Shown here one piece after another: positions 25,676-38,123 of a stretch of DNA of 64,000 nucleotides. Location: contig JAHRBC010000003.1 in assembly GCA_022702545.1 (NCBI GenBank), positions 7,192,001 to 7,256,000 of the forward strand, given 5' to 3'. How positions within the stretch are numbered: the stretch's first letter is position 1; the number at the start of each line of letters is the position of its first letter. The DNA is from Phycomyces nitens (lineage: Eukaryota; Mucoromycota; Mucoromycetes; Mucorales; Phycomycetaceae). A program made the position numbers and the translations under genes. Below the pieces are notes generated by a model. It was given only the letters and a program-made list of their open reading frames with translations, was not told the origin of the DNA and ran no database searches.

Positions 25676-27670
25676 TACAAAAATATGAGCCAGAAAAGGA
25701 TTTTGTGTCAAAACAGTGCAAAGAAAAGGCGGTCGGCCCGCTCGTTTATATAGATTTCTCATAAATGTCAAAAAAAGAAAGAAAGTTCCTAAAAAAAAGG
25801 CACCAATATTGAGATGTTGGCAAACACCAACCAAAGTACCTGATGTATGGATGGTACTGAATATCTTTAATCGGGTATTTTCCAATTAAAAAGAGCCGCA
25901 AAGTGTTTGTGGGACAAGATTAACAACCCATACATATCTCATTAAAGGACCTTTTTATTTTTTATTTTTGACGAGTAACACGATAGCTTGAATGTTCTTC
26001 CCATGATATAGCACGATTTTATGTAGACCATTGAATTAGTGGTATATTTCTGAGATTTCAAGACTATCGATTATAAATCTGGCTTGTGTAAATGATACAG
26101 GAAATCCAAGAATTTATATAGAGACACTTTGGTATATTAAGCAACGAGATCTTTTTACCGTTTTAGTTAAAGGTGATTCAAAGCAAATCTCAGGCTTGCT
26201 CCTTGCTCTTGATTGAATTGAGAATCTTTGCAGGACTCTGATGTAAATGGGCCGTATGTCCCTTTAAGGACCCCCCCTCTCCTTCTGCCTTTTTGGCATT
26301 TCCTCTCAATACCCTATTGAATCAGAATAACAATCAACCAAAATGCTTGGTGATCTATGATTACCAGAGAACCACATGTAAGTAAGCATCCCATGTGCAT
26401 ATTTTGTTTCTTTAATCATCATTGTGTGCCATGCTTTAGCGCCCATATAACTTTTATATACTAGGCTTAAATACCATTTAGATTTCAAATCATTTTTATA
26501 TCCACACAAATTGACTAGAAGATGGCTCGAGAGGCAGAGTAACGCGGTTATTCTCTAGAACAATTTGTCTAGTTTTGCAAATGTATTCCAACATGGAGTT
26601 TTTTTTTATATCAGATAGAAAGTTTGGCACAAGTGGTTTAAATATGGCTGGCCTTACACAAATGATAATATATCAATAAAAAAATTAATTATATATATAT
26701 ATATTTATACGAGTTTGTTACCTTTTATACATGACAATTGATTGGTGTATTATATACGCTTGCTAGTAAATAGAATATAAGAAAGTCAGAAACACAATCT
26801 TTTAGAGTTAAGGGACAGACATTCTAGAGATCATCTTTGAAGCAAAGGGTGCTTATTGTAATCCTAACATCACCAAAAAGGAAGAAAGAAAGAAAGAATC
26901 TGTTAAAGAGTACGACTAGGAAAATTATCAAGGCAAAGAATAAAGGTAACACAAAGAGATTTAACTAAAAATAATCGCAAGATTACATTCAAAGGAAATT
27001 AAATGGTGTTCAAGATTGTAAGCTTTGATGATCAGATACCCCACAATTTAATACAGGATTGTCTAACCGGCGTATTGTTCCGTATGAAAAACCAGAAATA
27101 ATAATAATAGCTGCTAGATAGCAAACTATCATACTCAATATCAACACGCCAAAACACACATGGCTATAAATACAAGTCCTTGTTTGATAAAGAGGTTGGT
27201 ATTTATAAAAAAATAAAATTACATGGCAGGCTACTGATGCGTAAGTGTTCCTGATCTGTAGGCGTAGTGATTATCCAGAAATCGTCTTTCACCATGTTGA
27301 ACTGAGATCAGGTCTGTAGCCAGGAGACGCACAGCCAGATCAGCTCTTAATTTGGACAGAATATAGGATCTCTGATTTCTGGGATCGACCGATGGGGCTA
27401 TTGAGCGATGGCCACCTCCAGAGAATAGCAAGAACCTCTAAATTAAGAAACAGACCATCGGCCAGATCTTGATGAATCCAGCTATTCGTATCGTTGTCTG
27501 GCTGACTCACAAATCAGATTTTTGGAAATCGGATTTTTGTAAAGGTTTACCGATGAGCCTTGACTCGATAGACTCCAGAGTATCTTTGGAATTAGTATAA
27601 ATAGGATTGATGGTTCCTACACTTTGGCTGTTTATCTACAAACACAAACACATAAAGTGATAATAATATA
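25676..27670. other. intergenic region
   Basis: 2 kb without a supported gene. It holds a short run of C at 26270-26280, GAAAGAAAGAAAG near 26880-26896 and AT-rich sequence. The final 80 bases carry the promoter of the small ORF that follows. Confidence 0.55.
27596..27603 (+). promoter_or_regulatory. TATA box upstream of the 121-residue ORF
   Basis: TATAAATA lies 75 bases before the ATG at 27671, the same spacing as at the secreted protein gene. A short A-rich leader ending in TATAATG follows. This makes the small ORF more credible as a real gene. Confidence 0.5.
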
Positions 27671-28036
27671 ATGCAGCTCACATCTCTCCAACAACAACTT
27701 GTTTCAAAATATCAACGCCAACAAACAAAAACGGCCACTAAATCGAGCAAGACTCGGGCCAGCAAGCCAAACAGAAACTCCATCACATCTTCCTTGAGCA
27801 GCTGTGTCCGTGGCCTGGCCTCGGTCAGCAAAGCATTCAATCGCACCAAACCCAAGAACACAGTCGTGCCTTCCATCTCTTCCTCAAGTGTCTCTAGCCA
27901 AATGTGCTACATTAATGAATACTCTCGATCAACATCTACCCCTCTCTCAGCCAAGTCTCTGGCACTCGAGTCCCTGATTTTTGACCATCCTTCAGTGACT
28001 ATCCATATCCAGCCTATTTCATGCCGTGCATTCTAA
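27671..28036 (+). CDS. small basic serine-rich protein, unidentified
   Basis: Single exon, 121 residues. It starts MQLTSLQQQLVSKYQRQQTK, is rich in Lys, Arg, Ser and Thr up to about residue 60 (SSKTRASKPNRNS), then has a serine run (SISSSSVSSQ) and a less polar C-terminus (SLALESLIFDHPSVTIHIQP). No signal peptide, membrane helix or known domain is visible. Support comes from the well-placed TATA box, a codon use richer in C than the surrounding DNA, and a stop followed by AT-rich sequence. The basic N-terminus could direct it to the nucleus or mitochondria; this is a guess. Confidence 0.6.
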   Translation: MQLTSLQQQLVSKYQRQQTKTATKSSKTRASKPNRNSITSSLSSCVRGLASVSKAFNRTKPKNTVVPSISSSSVSSQMCYINEYSRSTSTPLSAKSLALESLIFDHPSVTIHIQPISCRAF

Positions 28037-29465
28037 GAGACAAGAATCTCTTTCGTGTTTATTTTATTGTATATATTGTATCATAGTAGTAGTATTATTA
28101 TTTTTTTAAAAAAAGTTTCTAAAAACTTGTAGGCTTGCCTAAAGCCATTGTAATTACCAACAACAAAAAAGTTATCATTTTCTATTCATATTAAAATCAA
28201 ACACCCATCTGTTAATACAAACCTATACACACACACACACACACACATGTCTGGTCTATTTGTCTTTATAATGATGCCTTGATCTCTAGCAATTCATAAA
28301 TTATTGGATCAATTCAATGTCTGCAATTGATTGCAAGCAGGTCTTGATCTTTTCTTCTTCTTCTTCTTTTGCAGAATCTTGCCTCTATCAAAAAAAAACA
28401 AGCCCACGAAACCTTAACAACTACCCGTGTAAGTGCCACGAGCCATGCACAAACAATTAAGCAGGGGTGGCGAGATGGGATCTATGCACTCTATTGTTTC
28501 AGTTTCATGTTTACTAAAAATAAACAGTCATGATAAAGACAGAGGAAAGAAGTAAAGTGTAGTCTCAAGGTTCTATCTGAGAACCATTGGAAATGACAGG
28601 CCACAACACGCAAAAATATAAAGGGCAGATTTATAAAGCCAAAGTTTTGATTGTGGTTGAAAAAGATAAAAAGAACCATTGGGATATATTTGATACATTG
28701 GATCTCTCAACTTTAAAATCTTGGCATTCAAATGCAGGGTTATTTGAGTGGTGATTTTGTTGTATACTTTTTGAAAGAATTCCTTTGGATCTATTGTTGG
28801 TACATGTATGTATTTATATCTGCGTACTATCTTTATCATACGGTGTATATTTAGCTGAAACAAGTTTATTATTTTATTTATTTACTCATCTTGCACACCA
28901 GTATTATTGACCAAACCCACCACAACTCTAAAGCAAAGCCTTGAATCTAAATATATCTTGTAAAAAAAGTTAAAACGCGAGTATTTTTAATGGATAAAAA
29001 TACCAAGTCAGGACACTCGTTCTAAAAAAACCCCCAATATATTCTCGCTCAAACGTCAATTTCTTTTTCGCAAGTATTATAATAATCGATAATCAATAAT
29101 CAATGGGTTAACGGTCTGATGAAGATATGGTAGTAACATACGAGTATGGAAATCAAGTAATATAGAAATCTTATATTCAAATCATCTTTGATTTTTTATT
29201 AATCATGTCAATCTAATTGGTCCAAATTGCTCTAAATCATGGTCAATAACCTATTTTGTGTTAATGAATGTATATAACCAAGATATCTGGTTGGTGCATT
29301 GTGTATATTGATATCTCGACAATCGTACCACAAAGGAAACTGTATCAAAAAAAGAAATAATGTCCTTTGAGATTGGTCAGCAAAACGCTGTTTACCAACC
29401 ACTCTGGATACCATTTATCGTATTGTGTATTCTGGTTCCTCGAGTACTGAATGTACCAATAGCCT
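28037..29465. other. intergenic region with possible unmodelled minus-strand exons
   Basis: Contains an (AC)n tract near 28228-28247 and AT-rich DNA. On the minus strand a stop at 28301-28303 ends an open stretch encoding an acidic tail (AKEEEEEKIKTCLQSIADIE). Further open stretches lie at about 28420-28520 (HETETIECIDPISPPLLNC) and 28573-28863. They may be exons of one gene but I could not join them in frame with confidence. Confidence 0.4.
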
Positions 29466-30624
29466 TTATTCTTGGACTGTATCCTTATCAGAACCTGGAA
29501 TGGTAACGGGTATTGGATCCCAGAACTTCTTGTCTTTTATGGACATCTTTGTGTCGATGAATTTCTGTATCGAGAGATCATTAAAGATCTGATTATTGTC
29601 AAACTCTTTAGGAAACGATACAGCCTCGGTGATCTCAACAGCTGGGATAAGATAAGGACATTCTCTCTTTAGATCTCTATCCAATTGGCTTTATAGAAGA
29701 ATCTTAATGAGTTTCATGACTCCAAAATATATGACATGACAGAGATATTACCCACCTTCCGACATACATGTCGAATCTATTTCCAATAATCGTAATATTC
29801 TTTAGATTTTCCTTGGTCCAATTGACGCTCAGGGTGTTACTGTAAAGTCCTCGTCCACAATGAGGCATGTAAAAGAGCGTAGGCTTGGTTACAACCCGTT
29901 TGCCTTCCTATTCATTCCACAGTTGGATGATCTCCATTGGTTTTTTTTTAATATTATTATTCTTACTTCATTTTCCTCGATAATATCAATCTTGTGCTCG
30001 GTGCAGACCTCCTTGTCAAGATCTGTCATGACTGGGTCATAAATGTACATCTTTCCAGGAATCTATTACGGTTACAGTCCATTAGCACCTTTTATCCAAA
30101 GAAATTTTACAGCACTTGCCTTTAACAGTTGGCGGATCAAGAGTGCCAATTCAAATTGATATTGTGCATTCTTTGACTTTTGCATAGATCCAATTCCATA
30201 GCAGATAATGTCATGAGGAGTAGTTGAAATAAGATGCTCATCGAAGATTCCTATCATTGAATTTGTCAAAGTTTAATTTTTGTTTAAAGAAAGATTGTCC
30301 CTGAAATACGATCCATTCTTTCTTTCTTTTTTTGCTTTACCCGAGAGCTCCTTATAAAATCGACTCTCGATCAGTGCTTCTCTAATAATAATAATTATAA
30401 TAATAATAGATGCATTAGAGTATGGTTATCTGGATTGTTTTTGCATACTTTCGCTGACCAAGAGTAGACTTGATGTCATCAAGAGTCCAATCATCACAGT
30501 CCTTGAACACATGTTTGTTCTCATTCCGTCTATTTCTTCCCTTCTTTTTGCGGTCGATTGGCTTGTATTTAAAGGCCTTTTCGACCACAACAAATCCGTC
30601 TTGATCAGGTTCAGGTGTAGGCAT
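29466..30624 (-). CDS. SRR1: SRR1-like protein
   Basis: Complement of 29466-29688, 29756-29907, 29967-30062, 30120-30250, 30341-30381 and 30449-30624; 272 residues. SRR1 proteins (plant SRR1, yeast Ber1) act in clock or light signalling, microtubule stability and heme-related regulation; their biochemistry is not settled. The core family signature is present: SRFYKELSG, DIICYGIGSMQKSKNAQYQFELALLIRQL, IYDPVMTDLDKEV, LFYMPHCGRGLYSNTL and ITIIGNRFDMY, ending near FNDLSIQKF. The basic N-terminus includes DRKKKGRNRRNE. The intron after exon 3 begins GC (AAG, then GCAAGT) rather than GT, which is the only choice that keeps frame. This gene is divergent from the bromodomain-like gene at 31198. Confidence 0.9.
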
Positions 30625-31092
30625 TTAGAAGAGTAAGGTTTAGGATAGAGTACAAGAAGTGTATGTGACAAGGTTTCGTCTCAAGTAAGCCACGTACACT
30701 CTGCACTTTTGCATTTAGCCTTTCAATAGTGCTTGGAACTCAGCACTAAATGTTCATATTCGTATTGCTTTATAGCTTATACATGATATCAAGACAAGAA
30801 TAAACAAATAAAAATAATAATCAAGCTACATGTTAATTGTGTCTAATGATCTAATTTATTGCATTGACCAAGTTGGTCATGTGTGATAAAGACCAATGGA
30901 TCTTTGTATAGCCTACATGAAATGATATCGACGTCACATATTACGTACAATGTTTTGGCAAAAAAAAACCAATGGTGCAAATAGCCCACCACCTCTCTCT
31001 CTTTCTTTTCTTTTTTTTTAGCAGGTGTCACCCTTCTTTTTTTTTCCCCTTTGCGGAGTACGTTTAGCCGTCTGTGAATTGACCCAAAGGAC

Positions 31093-31132
<40 letters not shown>

Positions 31133-31197
31133 TTTTATTATTACTATATTTTTATTACTATTACTATTACTATCAAAAGAGAAAGATAAAACAAAAA
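30625..31197. promoter_or_regulatory. divergent promoter region with (ATT)n tract
   Basis: 573 bases between divergent starts. It includes CTCTCTCTCTTTC near 30993-31007 and a long (ATT)n tract (about 31097-31130), followed by ATT/ACT repeats up to 27 bases before the next ATG. No TATA box is clear. Confidence 0.5.
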
Positions 31198-33378
31198 ATG
31201 CCATCGACGCGCTCACATAGAACAGAAAGAGACACACTCCAAAATTACACTCAGAGTGAGGAGAGTGACACTGTTGATGACGAAAACGATGCGCTATCGA
31301 CTGAAGACAAAGACCATCCGATTCGCGTTCAGTATAGAAACCCAAATGCAGAAAAGCATCAAGAACTAGCACAGCAGTTTATGGAAATCCTCTTAAAGTG
31401 CGGAATGAATAATGTAGTTTTTATATATATAAATATATGCAAAAGTAACCAGTATTTTGTATAGAGGTGATGGACATGGACTGTTGTCAGAGGATGAATC
31501 GGATCAAGCGAATCCAATCACTGTCCAGGTCATCAAGCACAGATTAGAGATTGGTGAATATATAGATTTACAAGCATTCAAGGTAAAGAAAGAAAATTTA
31601 TATGCAATAGATTTTATTTTATCTATTATTTTGTGTATATAAATTATTTATATATAAAATATGTATATATATGTGAATGTGTGTGTGTATTTAGCATGAT
31701 TTGGATCAACTATTTCAAGTGGCTCTGGAGAGGATAGGGTCCAGTCGTGAAAAGCGAGATGAGCTGGCCAAGCTATACCAATCATATATATCAACGCTCC
31801 GGTTAGAAACAACCCGTTTGAAGAAAAGACTTGGCGAACAAGATATCATGGAAGACGATGTCGTGTTCCTAGAGACCACTCTATTCCGACCTACTCCCGA
31901 TGGATTCGTTTTTGCAGACGCTGTGCCCAACAAGGCCAAGGACAGTTCATTGCGTAGGTTATCCATGTTTAAAGAAAGAAAGAAAAAAGGGAGAGAGGGG
32001 AGTATTACTCACTATCTTGTAGCCGCCAACGTCCAAGAACTTGCCGTCCATCCCACGCCTCCTTCTGCATTCGATCCTCCTCCTCTCAAATCAACCGTGT
32101 CTCTGCCACCCAGATTTCCACCAAAGATCTTTAGGCACGAAGACAAGCATGTTGTTCCTAGTATGTTTAAACTTTTTGGCTAGCAAGCAAGCAAGCAATC
32201 TTTCTTACATGTCTTGTAGTCCAATGGTTGGATTATGGTGCGTTTTCTAGTTTTGCCCCTGCCTGTGATTCACATAATGCAAATGTATCTTATGAGAGCA
32301 CCTACATGGGAAGAGCAGCCAAAAGATTCAGAAGATGGGAGAAGAAGCAGAGGAATCTCCAGACACTGGGCAGACCACCCAGCCATCCAAAGCACTCCCA
32401 GCGCAGAAAGGATCTCAACCACCACAATCACAATCACGATCACAATCACAATCACAATCAGCAGCAACCCAGTCCCCAACCCGAAAAGCCAAATGGTCAA
32501 GAGTCAAAGATAGACACAGACTGGCTAAAAGACCAGGGCCTGGATGTGGACACTATCCTAGAAGCCTCGGAGAATGGCACATTTAGTGTAGATGACATCT
32601 TGATAGACAATGATCAGGACCTTGATGCTGTATTGGAGAGAAATGGCCAACTTTTGGAGCAGCTGCTCGAATGCCAAGAGTATCGATTTGGCCTGGGAGA
32701 TGCAAGATGGGCAAAAACTGATGAAAAGGAAAAGGAGATTGGTAAGATCTATATATTGAATTGGCTCTGTCCACCTAAAGAATTCCTGGATTTGCCCTCA
32801 ACCTTACAAACCTCTCTATAGCCCAAACCCTTCAGATCCGCCTGCACAGTCTATTGAATCAGATTACACCCAAGGATATCACGAATCCACAAGATGTCCA
32901 GTATGCCATGAACGCATTGCCTCTACTTGAAACTGCCTACAGAGGCTCTCTTCCACCCAACAAACCGTTTGCATTCCCTACCACAGACAAGGCCGAACCT
33001 TTGCCTCCTTATGCCAACATCACACCAACCTATGCAAAAGAGCGCTGGAGATTGATTGATGTAATGCCAATGCCAATGCCAATGGCACCCAAACCCAACA
33101 ACGGCACTCCACCCATAGGACAACACCAACCACACAACTCTTCTGCTAATTTTGCAATGTATGGAAAGCCCCAGCAAGGATGGACACACAATCAACACCA
33201 ACAGATGCACCATCATCACCAACAACAGCAACAGCAACAGCAACAACATCATCAGATGGCACCTGGGTCTTCACATCAACTCCATCCTCAAATGCAGCAA
33301 CAGAACAGGCGTATTTCTGGCGCTCAGTCCCAACATATTGGATCACCCAGTCCACTTGGAACAATGCCGCACACATAG
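31198..33378 (+). CDS. bromodomain-like protein with His/Gln-rich tail
   Basis: Exons 31198-31397, 31465-31582, 31695-32160, 32220-32741 and 32822-33378; 620 residues. Residues about 45-130 resemble a bromodomain: HQELAQQFMEILL, then ITVQVIKHRLEIGEYIDLQAF and HDLDQLFQVALERI, comparable to the PMDLxTIxxRLxxGxYxxLxxFxxDVxxIFxNA pattern. The usual ZA-loop and the acetyl-lysine-binding Asn are not evident, so the domain may be degenerate. Later parts include QWLDYGAFSSFAPACDS, a basic RAAKRFRRWEKKQ, a His/Asn repeat, MPMPMPM, and a long His/Gln tract near residues 560-580. A nuclear chromatin role is inferred, not shown. The donor of intron 1 (GTGCGG at 31398) is weak but is the only one giving the bromodomain frame; this exon edge is the least certain. 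Confidence 0.65.
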
Positions 33379-35300
33379 GAGGACAAGATAAGCTTTTTTT
33401 TTAGATGATCAAATTCATAAGGAAAAAGAAAGAGTTCTTTATTGTTGTTTAATATTATAATTATCATTGTTTTCCTAAAGATGTATTTTTGCACACTTGA
33501 ATATGGAGACAATGGGAAATATGACTTTTGGCTTTATAACCATAATAACTATAATAATAATCCTATTAAGATTAATCATCCGAGTTGATTCTATTATAAA
33601 AAAGCATCACAATTGTTCAAACACGGTTTTTCTTTTAATTATTGGCCTGTTGGGTTATACAAATGGGCTTTGCGTAGTGTTACATTCTGGCTGTGTCGAT
33701 CCTATCAGACCAGTCGGGTTAATTGGAATCCAAAGTGAACAAGAAATAGCTCGTGGGCCGATTTAATAAGATCCACCTTTTATTTTTGTTTTTTAATCAA
33801 CTGGGTTTAGAGGATTAAATTATAAAGGTACGACCTTGGAAATCCTTCATCTGACAGTTGGCTTTATAGAGTAATCGGAATGGCTGGGGGGTTTATTAGA
33901 CAATTGAATACATATATATATAAATAAATATTATGTACGTGTATATTGCGCATGTCTATCAATAAAGCCAATATTTCTGTCTGTCTGGCTGTCTGTCTTA
34001 CAAGCCGTGTTTCTGTGATCTTGATGCCAATCAAAGCCCTTTATGGGGATAAATTACAAGTATATAAAATCAAATTAACAAGATCGTCGTTAATTCGAGG
34101 CAATAAAACCAAAGATTAAATATCAACAAAAATAAAACCACCAGGTTCAATACAATTGATCATAAGAAAGATCAATATATAGGCTGTTGATCCCAACGAA
34201 TAGATATTCTATATTGGTCTTCTATTGAACAAATTAATGTATATACATATATTGGCTCTTTCTTTTTTGGGATTGACAGATTTTATAGAAGCCACGGTCC
34301 GTTTCTGGGATTATGGACCATACGCAGAATCACCTTTTGGTCAACTCTCACAAAATAAATAGAATTCACCTAAACAGAAAAAAAAAGAAATTCAATCGAC
34401 AGGGTCCACAATGAATTACAATGAATTACAATGAACCACAATGAACCACATGTGCAGATCTCCATTACACTGAATATATCTTTGTACCTGTTTACCCAAC
34501 ACAAGTAGTCTAATTCTTTGGCCAATGATCGATATTCAGGGCAAGAATATGTATACAATTGTAATGCCAAAACTCAAATGCACGTGATATCCACCTCTGC
34601 TGTAAATTACTCAGGATCAAAATCAATTCTCTTTGGAGATCTGTGCTTAAATCCATCAAATAGAAATAGAGTAAATGTCGGCATATGTATCTGACAATGA
34701 TTTGAACAAAGGACAAGACAGGCATTGTCCAAGAGTATTACAAGGAAAATGGCAACAACAAGTTTTGTGCCAAGCACTCTAAATAAAATAGAACGTGGTT
34801 TTTTTTAAAAAAATTATGTCTTGTACTACGTTCTTGTTACAACGAAAAAGAAATCAGAATATCAAGAGTAATATATAAGCACCAGATCCGTCAATGCATT
34901 TAATGTCCGCTATAAATCCAGACGATTTTATATCTTTTATATACTATAAATCCATCACGATCAAAGCTTTGAAGGATCTCTATATTTCTGTATCCATTTT
35001 TATAATATTGATAATAAAAAAACAATTGAAACATTCCATTGTGCTTTTTCTATTTGCAACCTCTCAAAGCAACCAACACAAAAACATAAAGAGGTTCGAA
35101 AAGATGATGATGATGATGTTGATGATTATTTTTTGTTTTTAAAAAAAAGGGGGTACTCAAAAATATAGTGTTTTTAATAGATGCAATCATTGGTTAAGAG
35201 TTAAAAATTCAGGAAATATAAAATATATATAAAAAAATAATAATGAAGATAAGATCCCTAAGATATCTAGGAAAAATGTGGGCATATGAAGAGGTTTGTA
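33379..35300. other. intergenic region
   Basis: 1.9 kb without a supported gene. A short tandem repeat of CAATGAATTA / CAATGAACCA units lies near 34409-34450 and a GATGATGATGATGATGTTG run near 35104-35123. The rest is AT-rich. Confidence 0.55.
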
Positions 35301-37482
35301 TTAAAATCTGTCTTCACGCTTGCGGAAGCCACCCTCACGGGGACGGAAGCCACCTTCGCGAGAAGATCCACCTTCGCGAGAAGATCCACCTTCGCGGGGA
35401 CGGAAGCCACCCTCACGGGGGGTAAATCCTCCTTCACGGGAACGGAAGCCACCTTCACGGGGGGTAAATCCACCTTCACGGGAAGATCCACCTTCACGGG
35501 AACGGAAGCCACCTTCGCGAGGAGCAAATCCTCCTTCACGGGAACGGAAACCACCTTCACGGGGGGTAAATCCACCTTCACGGGAACGGAAACCACCTTC
35601 GCGAGGAGCAAATCCTCCTTCACGGGAACGGAAACCACCTTCGCGAGAAGATCCTCCATCACGGGAACGGAAGCCACCGCCGTTTCTGGATCCACCACCG
35701 TTTCTTGAGCCGCCACCGCTGCCACCGCTAAGGCCAAGCTGTGCGAGGAAACGGGGAGACAAGTGGGGGATATCTGTGATGCCAAAGCCGCGCAAAAAGT
35801 CATTGGCGTGCTCAACGACGGATGAACGGGAAAGACCAAGGGTGGAAATACGACCAGCATAGTAGCCAAGGAATCCAGTGTAAACTTCTCTGACCATATC
35901 TTCATCAATAGAGTTCAAGGCAGCCTTGGTGATACGGTCAGTGGCCTCAACATCCTCATCTGTGATGGTGGGGGCAACGAGCTTCTCTACGGGAAGATCG
36001 CCAATCTCTCTCTTCAAAAATTCCTTCTCGAAAGGTGCCAACAGGATGACACCTTCACCTTCACGACCAGCGCGACCGGTACGACCGAGACGATGGATGT
36101 ACTGCTCGCGTGTGGAGGGGACACCGACCTGGAGAACAAGGGAGACACCGGGGTAATCAACACCACGGGCAGAGATATCAGAGGTGAACAAGATGCCACC
36201 AGAGGTCTTTCTGAAGCGATCAGAGATACGGGTGCGCTGTTCCTGAGTCTTCTTGGAGTGGATCTCATAGATGGTGCGGTTGGGCATGAGCATCTTGAAC
36301 AAGTGGCTGTACATGATGGTGGACTTTGTGGTGGGCAAGAAGACAATGACCTTGCCAGTGTTGGCAGACTCATAGTTGGTCAAAAGGTTGCGTACAAGAC
36401 CGAGCTGCTCAGAGTAAGGGGCAACGAGAGCAGACTGCTTGACGTGGACATGGGTATTGTCGTCCTTACCAACAGTGTCAATAAGGTCGTATTTGGGAGA
36501 GAGGGCAAAGTCACCAAGGTTACGGCGGATTTCTTGGGAGATTGTGGCAGAGTAGAGCATGGTCTGACGCTTTTCGGGGATGTTGGCGAAGATACGCTGG
36601 AGCTCGGCCTTGAAGCCCATGTCGAGCAACTGATCGGCCTCATCCAGAACAAGAACCTTGAGGTTCTCGCACATCTTCTTGAAGTTGGGAACGCTGGAAA
36701 GCATATCATTGAGACGACCAGGGGTTGCGACAACGATATCACAACGTCTACGTTCCAAACCCATAATCTGACGACGCTTGGAGTCACCGCCAACCATGCA
36801 GTGCACCTTGAAAGGATAATGTGCGCAGAGCTTTGTGGCCTCATCGGCAATCTGGTTAGCCAACTCACGAGTGGGGGAGATAATCATGATGGATGTTCCA
36901 TCAAAGTACTTCAAGTCATCGGCTGACTTTCCAGCCATGGAGGTCTCAAGGGCAGCGATAAGGAAAGCAAGAGTCTTTCCAGTACCTGTCTTTGCCTTTA
37001 CAAACATGTCATTGGTGTTGGGAAGTCTAGAGAGGACTGCATCCTGGACAGGCGACATCTCCTCATACTTGAAGAGCTTGCTCAATGTGCGCTGAGTGAC
37101 AGGGTTGATGGCCTCGATTGAATCGAATCTCTTCTTGGCAGGAACTTCAGGTACGATTTCTTCCACGTTTACAATAACCTCTGGTGTGATATCCTCAACT
37201 TCGGTGACGATAGGGTTGAGGGCAGCCTCAGTGTGCATAAACGCATAGGGTGTGTATTTGAGATCCTTGAAATGACGACCAAGGCTCTGGTTGGATCTAA
37301 AGATCGATTGAGCTAAATGACAGGCACAAAAAGGTCAGCTTAAAATATCCAAGTAAATGTCAAACGCTAGTATACAAACCTTGAGAAACGCGGGCAGGAG
37401 AGAAGGCCTGTCTGGAGAGCTGTGTAAAGGCTCTTTGACCTGTAAGACGAGCAACTGAGGGTAGAATGACTTTGCTCAACAT
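35301..37482 (-). CDS. MSS116: mitochondrial DEAD-box RNA helicase, MSS116-type, with GGF/RG repeat tail
   Basis: Complement of 35301-37312 and 37380-37482; 704 residues. Mss116-like helicases are RNA chaperones for splicing and translation of mitochondrial transcripts. The N-terminus (MLSKVILPSVARLTGQRAF) is a basic, amphipathic import signal, partly in exon 1. Helicase motifs occur in order: Q-motif region EEMSPVQDAVL, AKTGTGKT, PTRELANQI, TPGRL, VLDEADQLLD, SATI, SARGVDYPG and HRLGRTGRAGREG. From about residue 560 to the end lies a tail of repeated GGF-R/APRE units (GGFRSREGG, GGFAPREGG, GGSSREGG), an RG-rich unstructured RNA-binding tail that is longer and more regular than I would expect for this family. 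The gene symbol follows the closest family; the ortholog could also be named CYT-19. Confidence 0.88.
35318..35705 (-). repeat. coding tandem repeat in the helicase tail
   Basis: About 390 bases of 24- to 30-base units built from CCACCTTCACGGGAACGGAAG and CCACCTTCGCGAGGAGC-like sequences on the plus strand encode the GGF-RE tail of the DEAD-box protein. Unit order is mixed rather than uniform, suggesting repeated unequal exchange. Confidence 0.85.
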
Positions 37483-38123
37483 GACAGAAATTTGATAAAG
37501 TTCAGTCAGGGGGAAAGATGGTGTTCTTTATGGGACGTAAAAAAAAAAAAGTCAATAACACAAATTTCACCCACTTGTTTTCGGCTGTCACAAATTCACC
37601 CGGAGAAACTTGGCCAATTCGACTATCAAACAGTCCCGGTTGTATTATTATTATTTTTATGTTTTTGAGGAGTAGCAAAAGGTAAGATTGATTGGTACCT
37701 TGGTGGTTTGAGGTTTGAGACATAGTGAAGTGGCAGTGATTGGTTAATTTAAGCCAAAAAAAAAAGTTCTTGACAAGGGTAAATAGGAAAATAAAACATA
37801 TTTTGCGGGGCTAACCGGAGAGGAGACATAATACTTGCAAGCCAGAAACCAAAAATGAAAGATTAGGGTTGAGTCAAGCGGGTGCATAGTGGATTTAGAG
37901 GACGAGTGGAAATAGTTGGACAGCAAGTATAAGTTTGTGGTATAAGGTTATCCAAGTAAATAAAATAGAGCCAGCCATGCATATTTAGCATATACTTTAT
38001 TTGCATTGGTAGTACAATGGGTTTTCTGAAAATCAAAAGAAAAGTCACGATTGTATTGATTTCGTTTTATACACACACACACACACACATTCTGTTTCTT
38101 TAGAATACAAACTACAGATTGAG
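37483..38123. promoter_or_regulatory. divergent intergenic region
   Basis: 641 bases between the helicase and the parvulin gene. It has an (AC)n tract near 38071-38089, just upstream of the parvulin ATG, and short A runs. Neither promoter shows a clear TATA box. Confidence 0.45.

Noticed and set aside
35286..35908. Plus-strand Thr/Gly- or Pro/Ser-repeat frames and a Val-rich minus frame
   Set aside because: They are alternative readings of the helicase repeat tail; the helicase frame is continuous with all DEAD-box motifs.
36093..36926. 277-codon plus-strand open frame
   Set aside because: It is antisense to the helicase core, kept open by that gene's codon bias; no family features.
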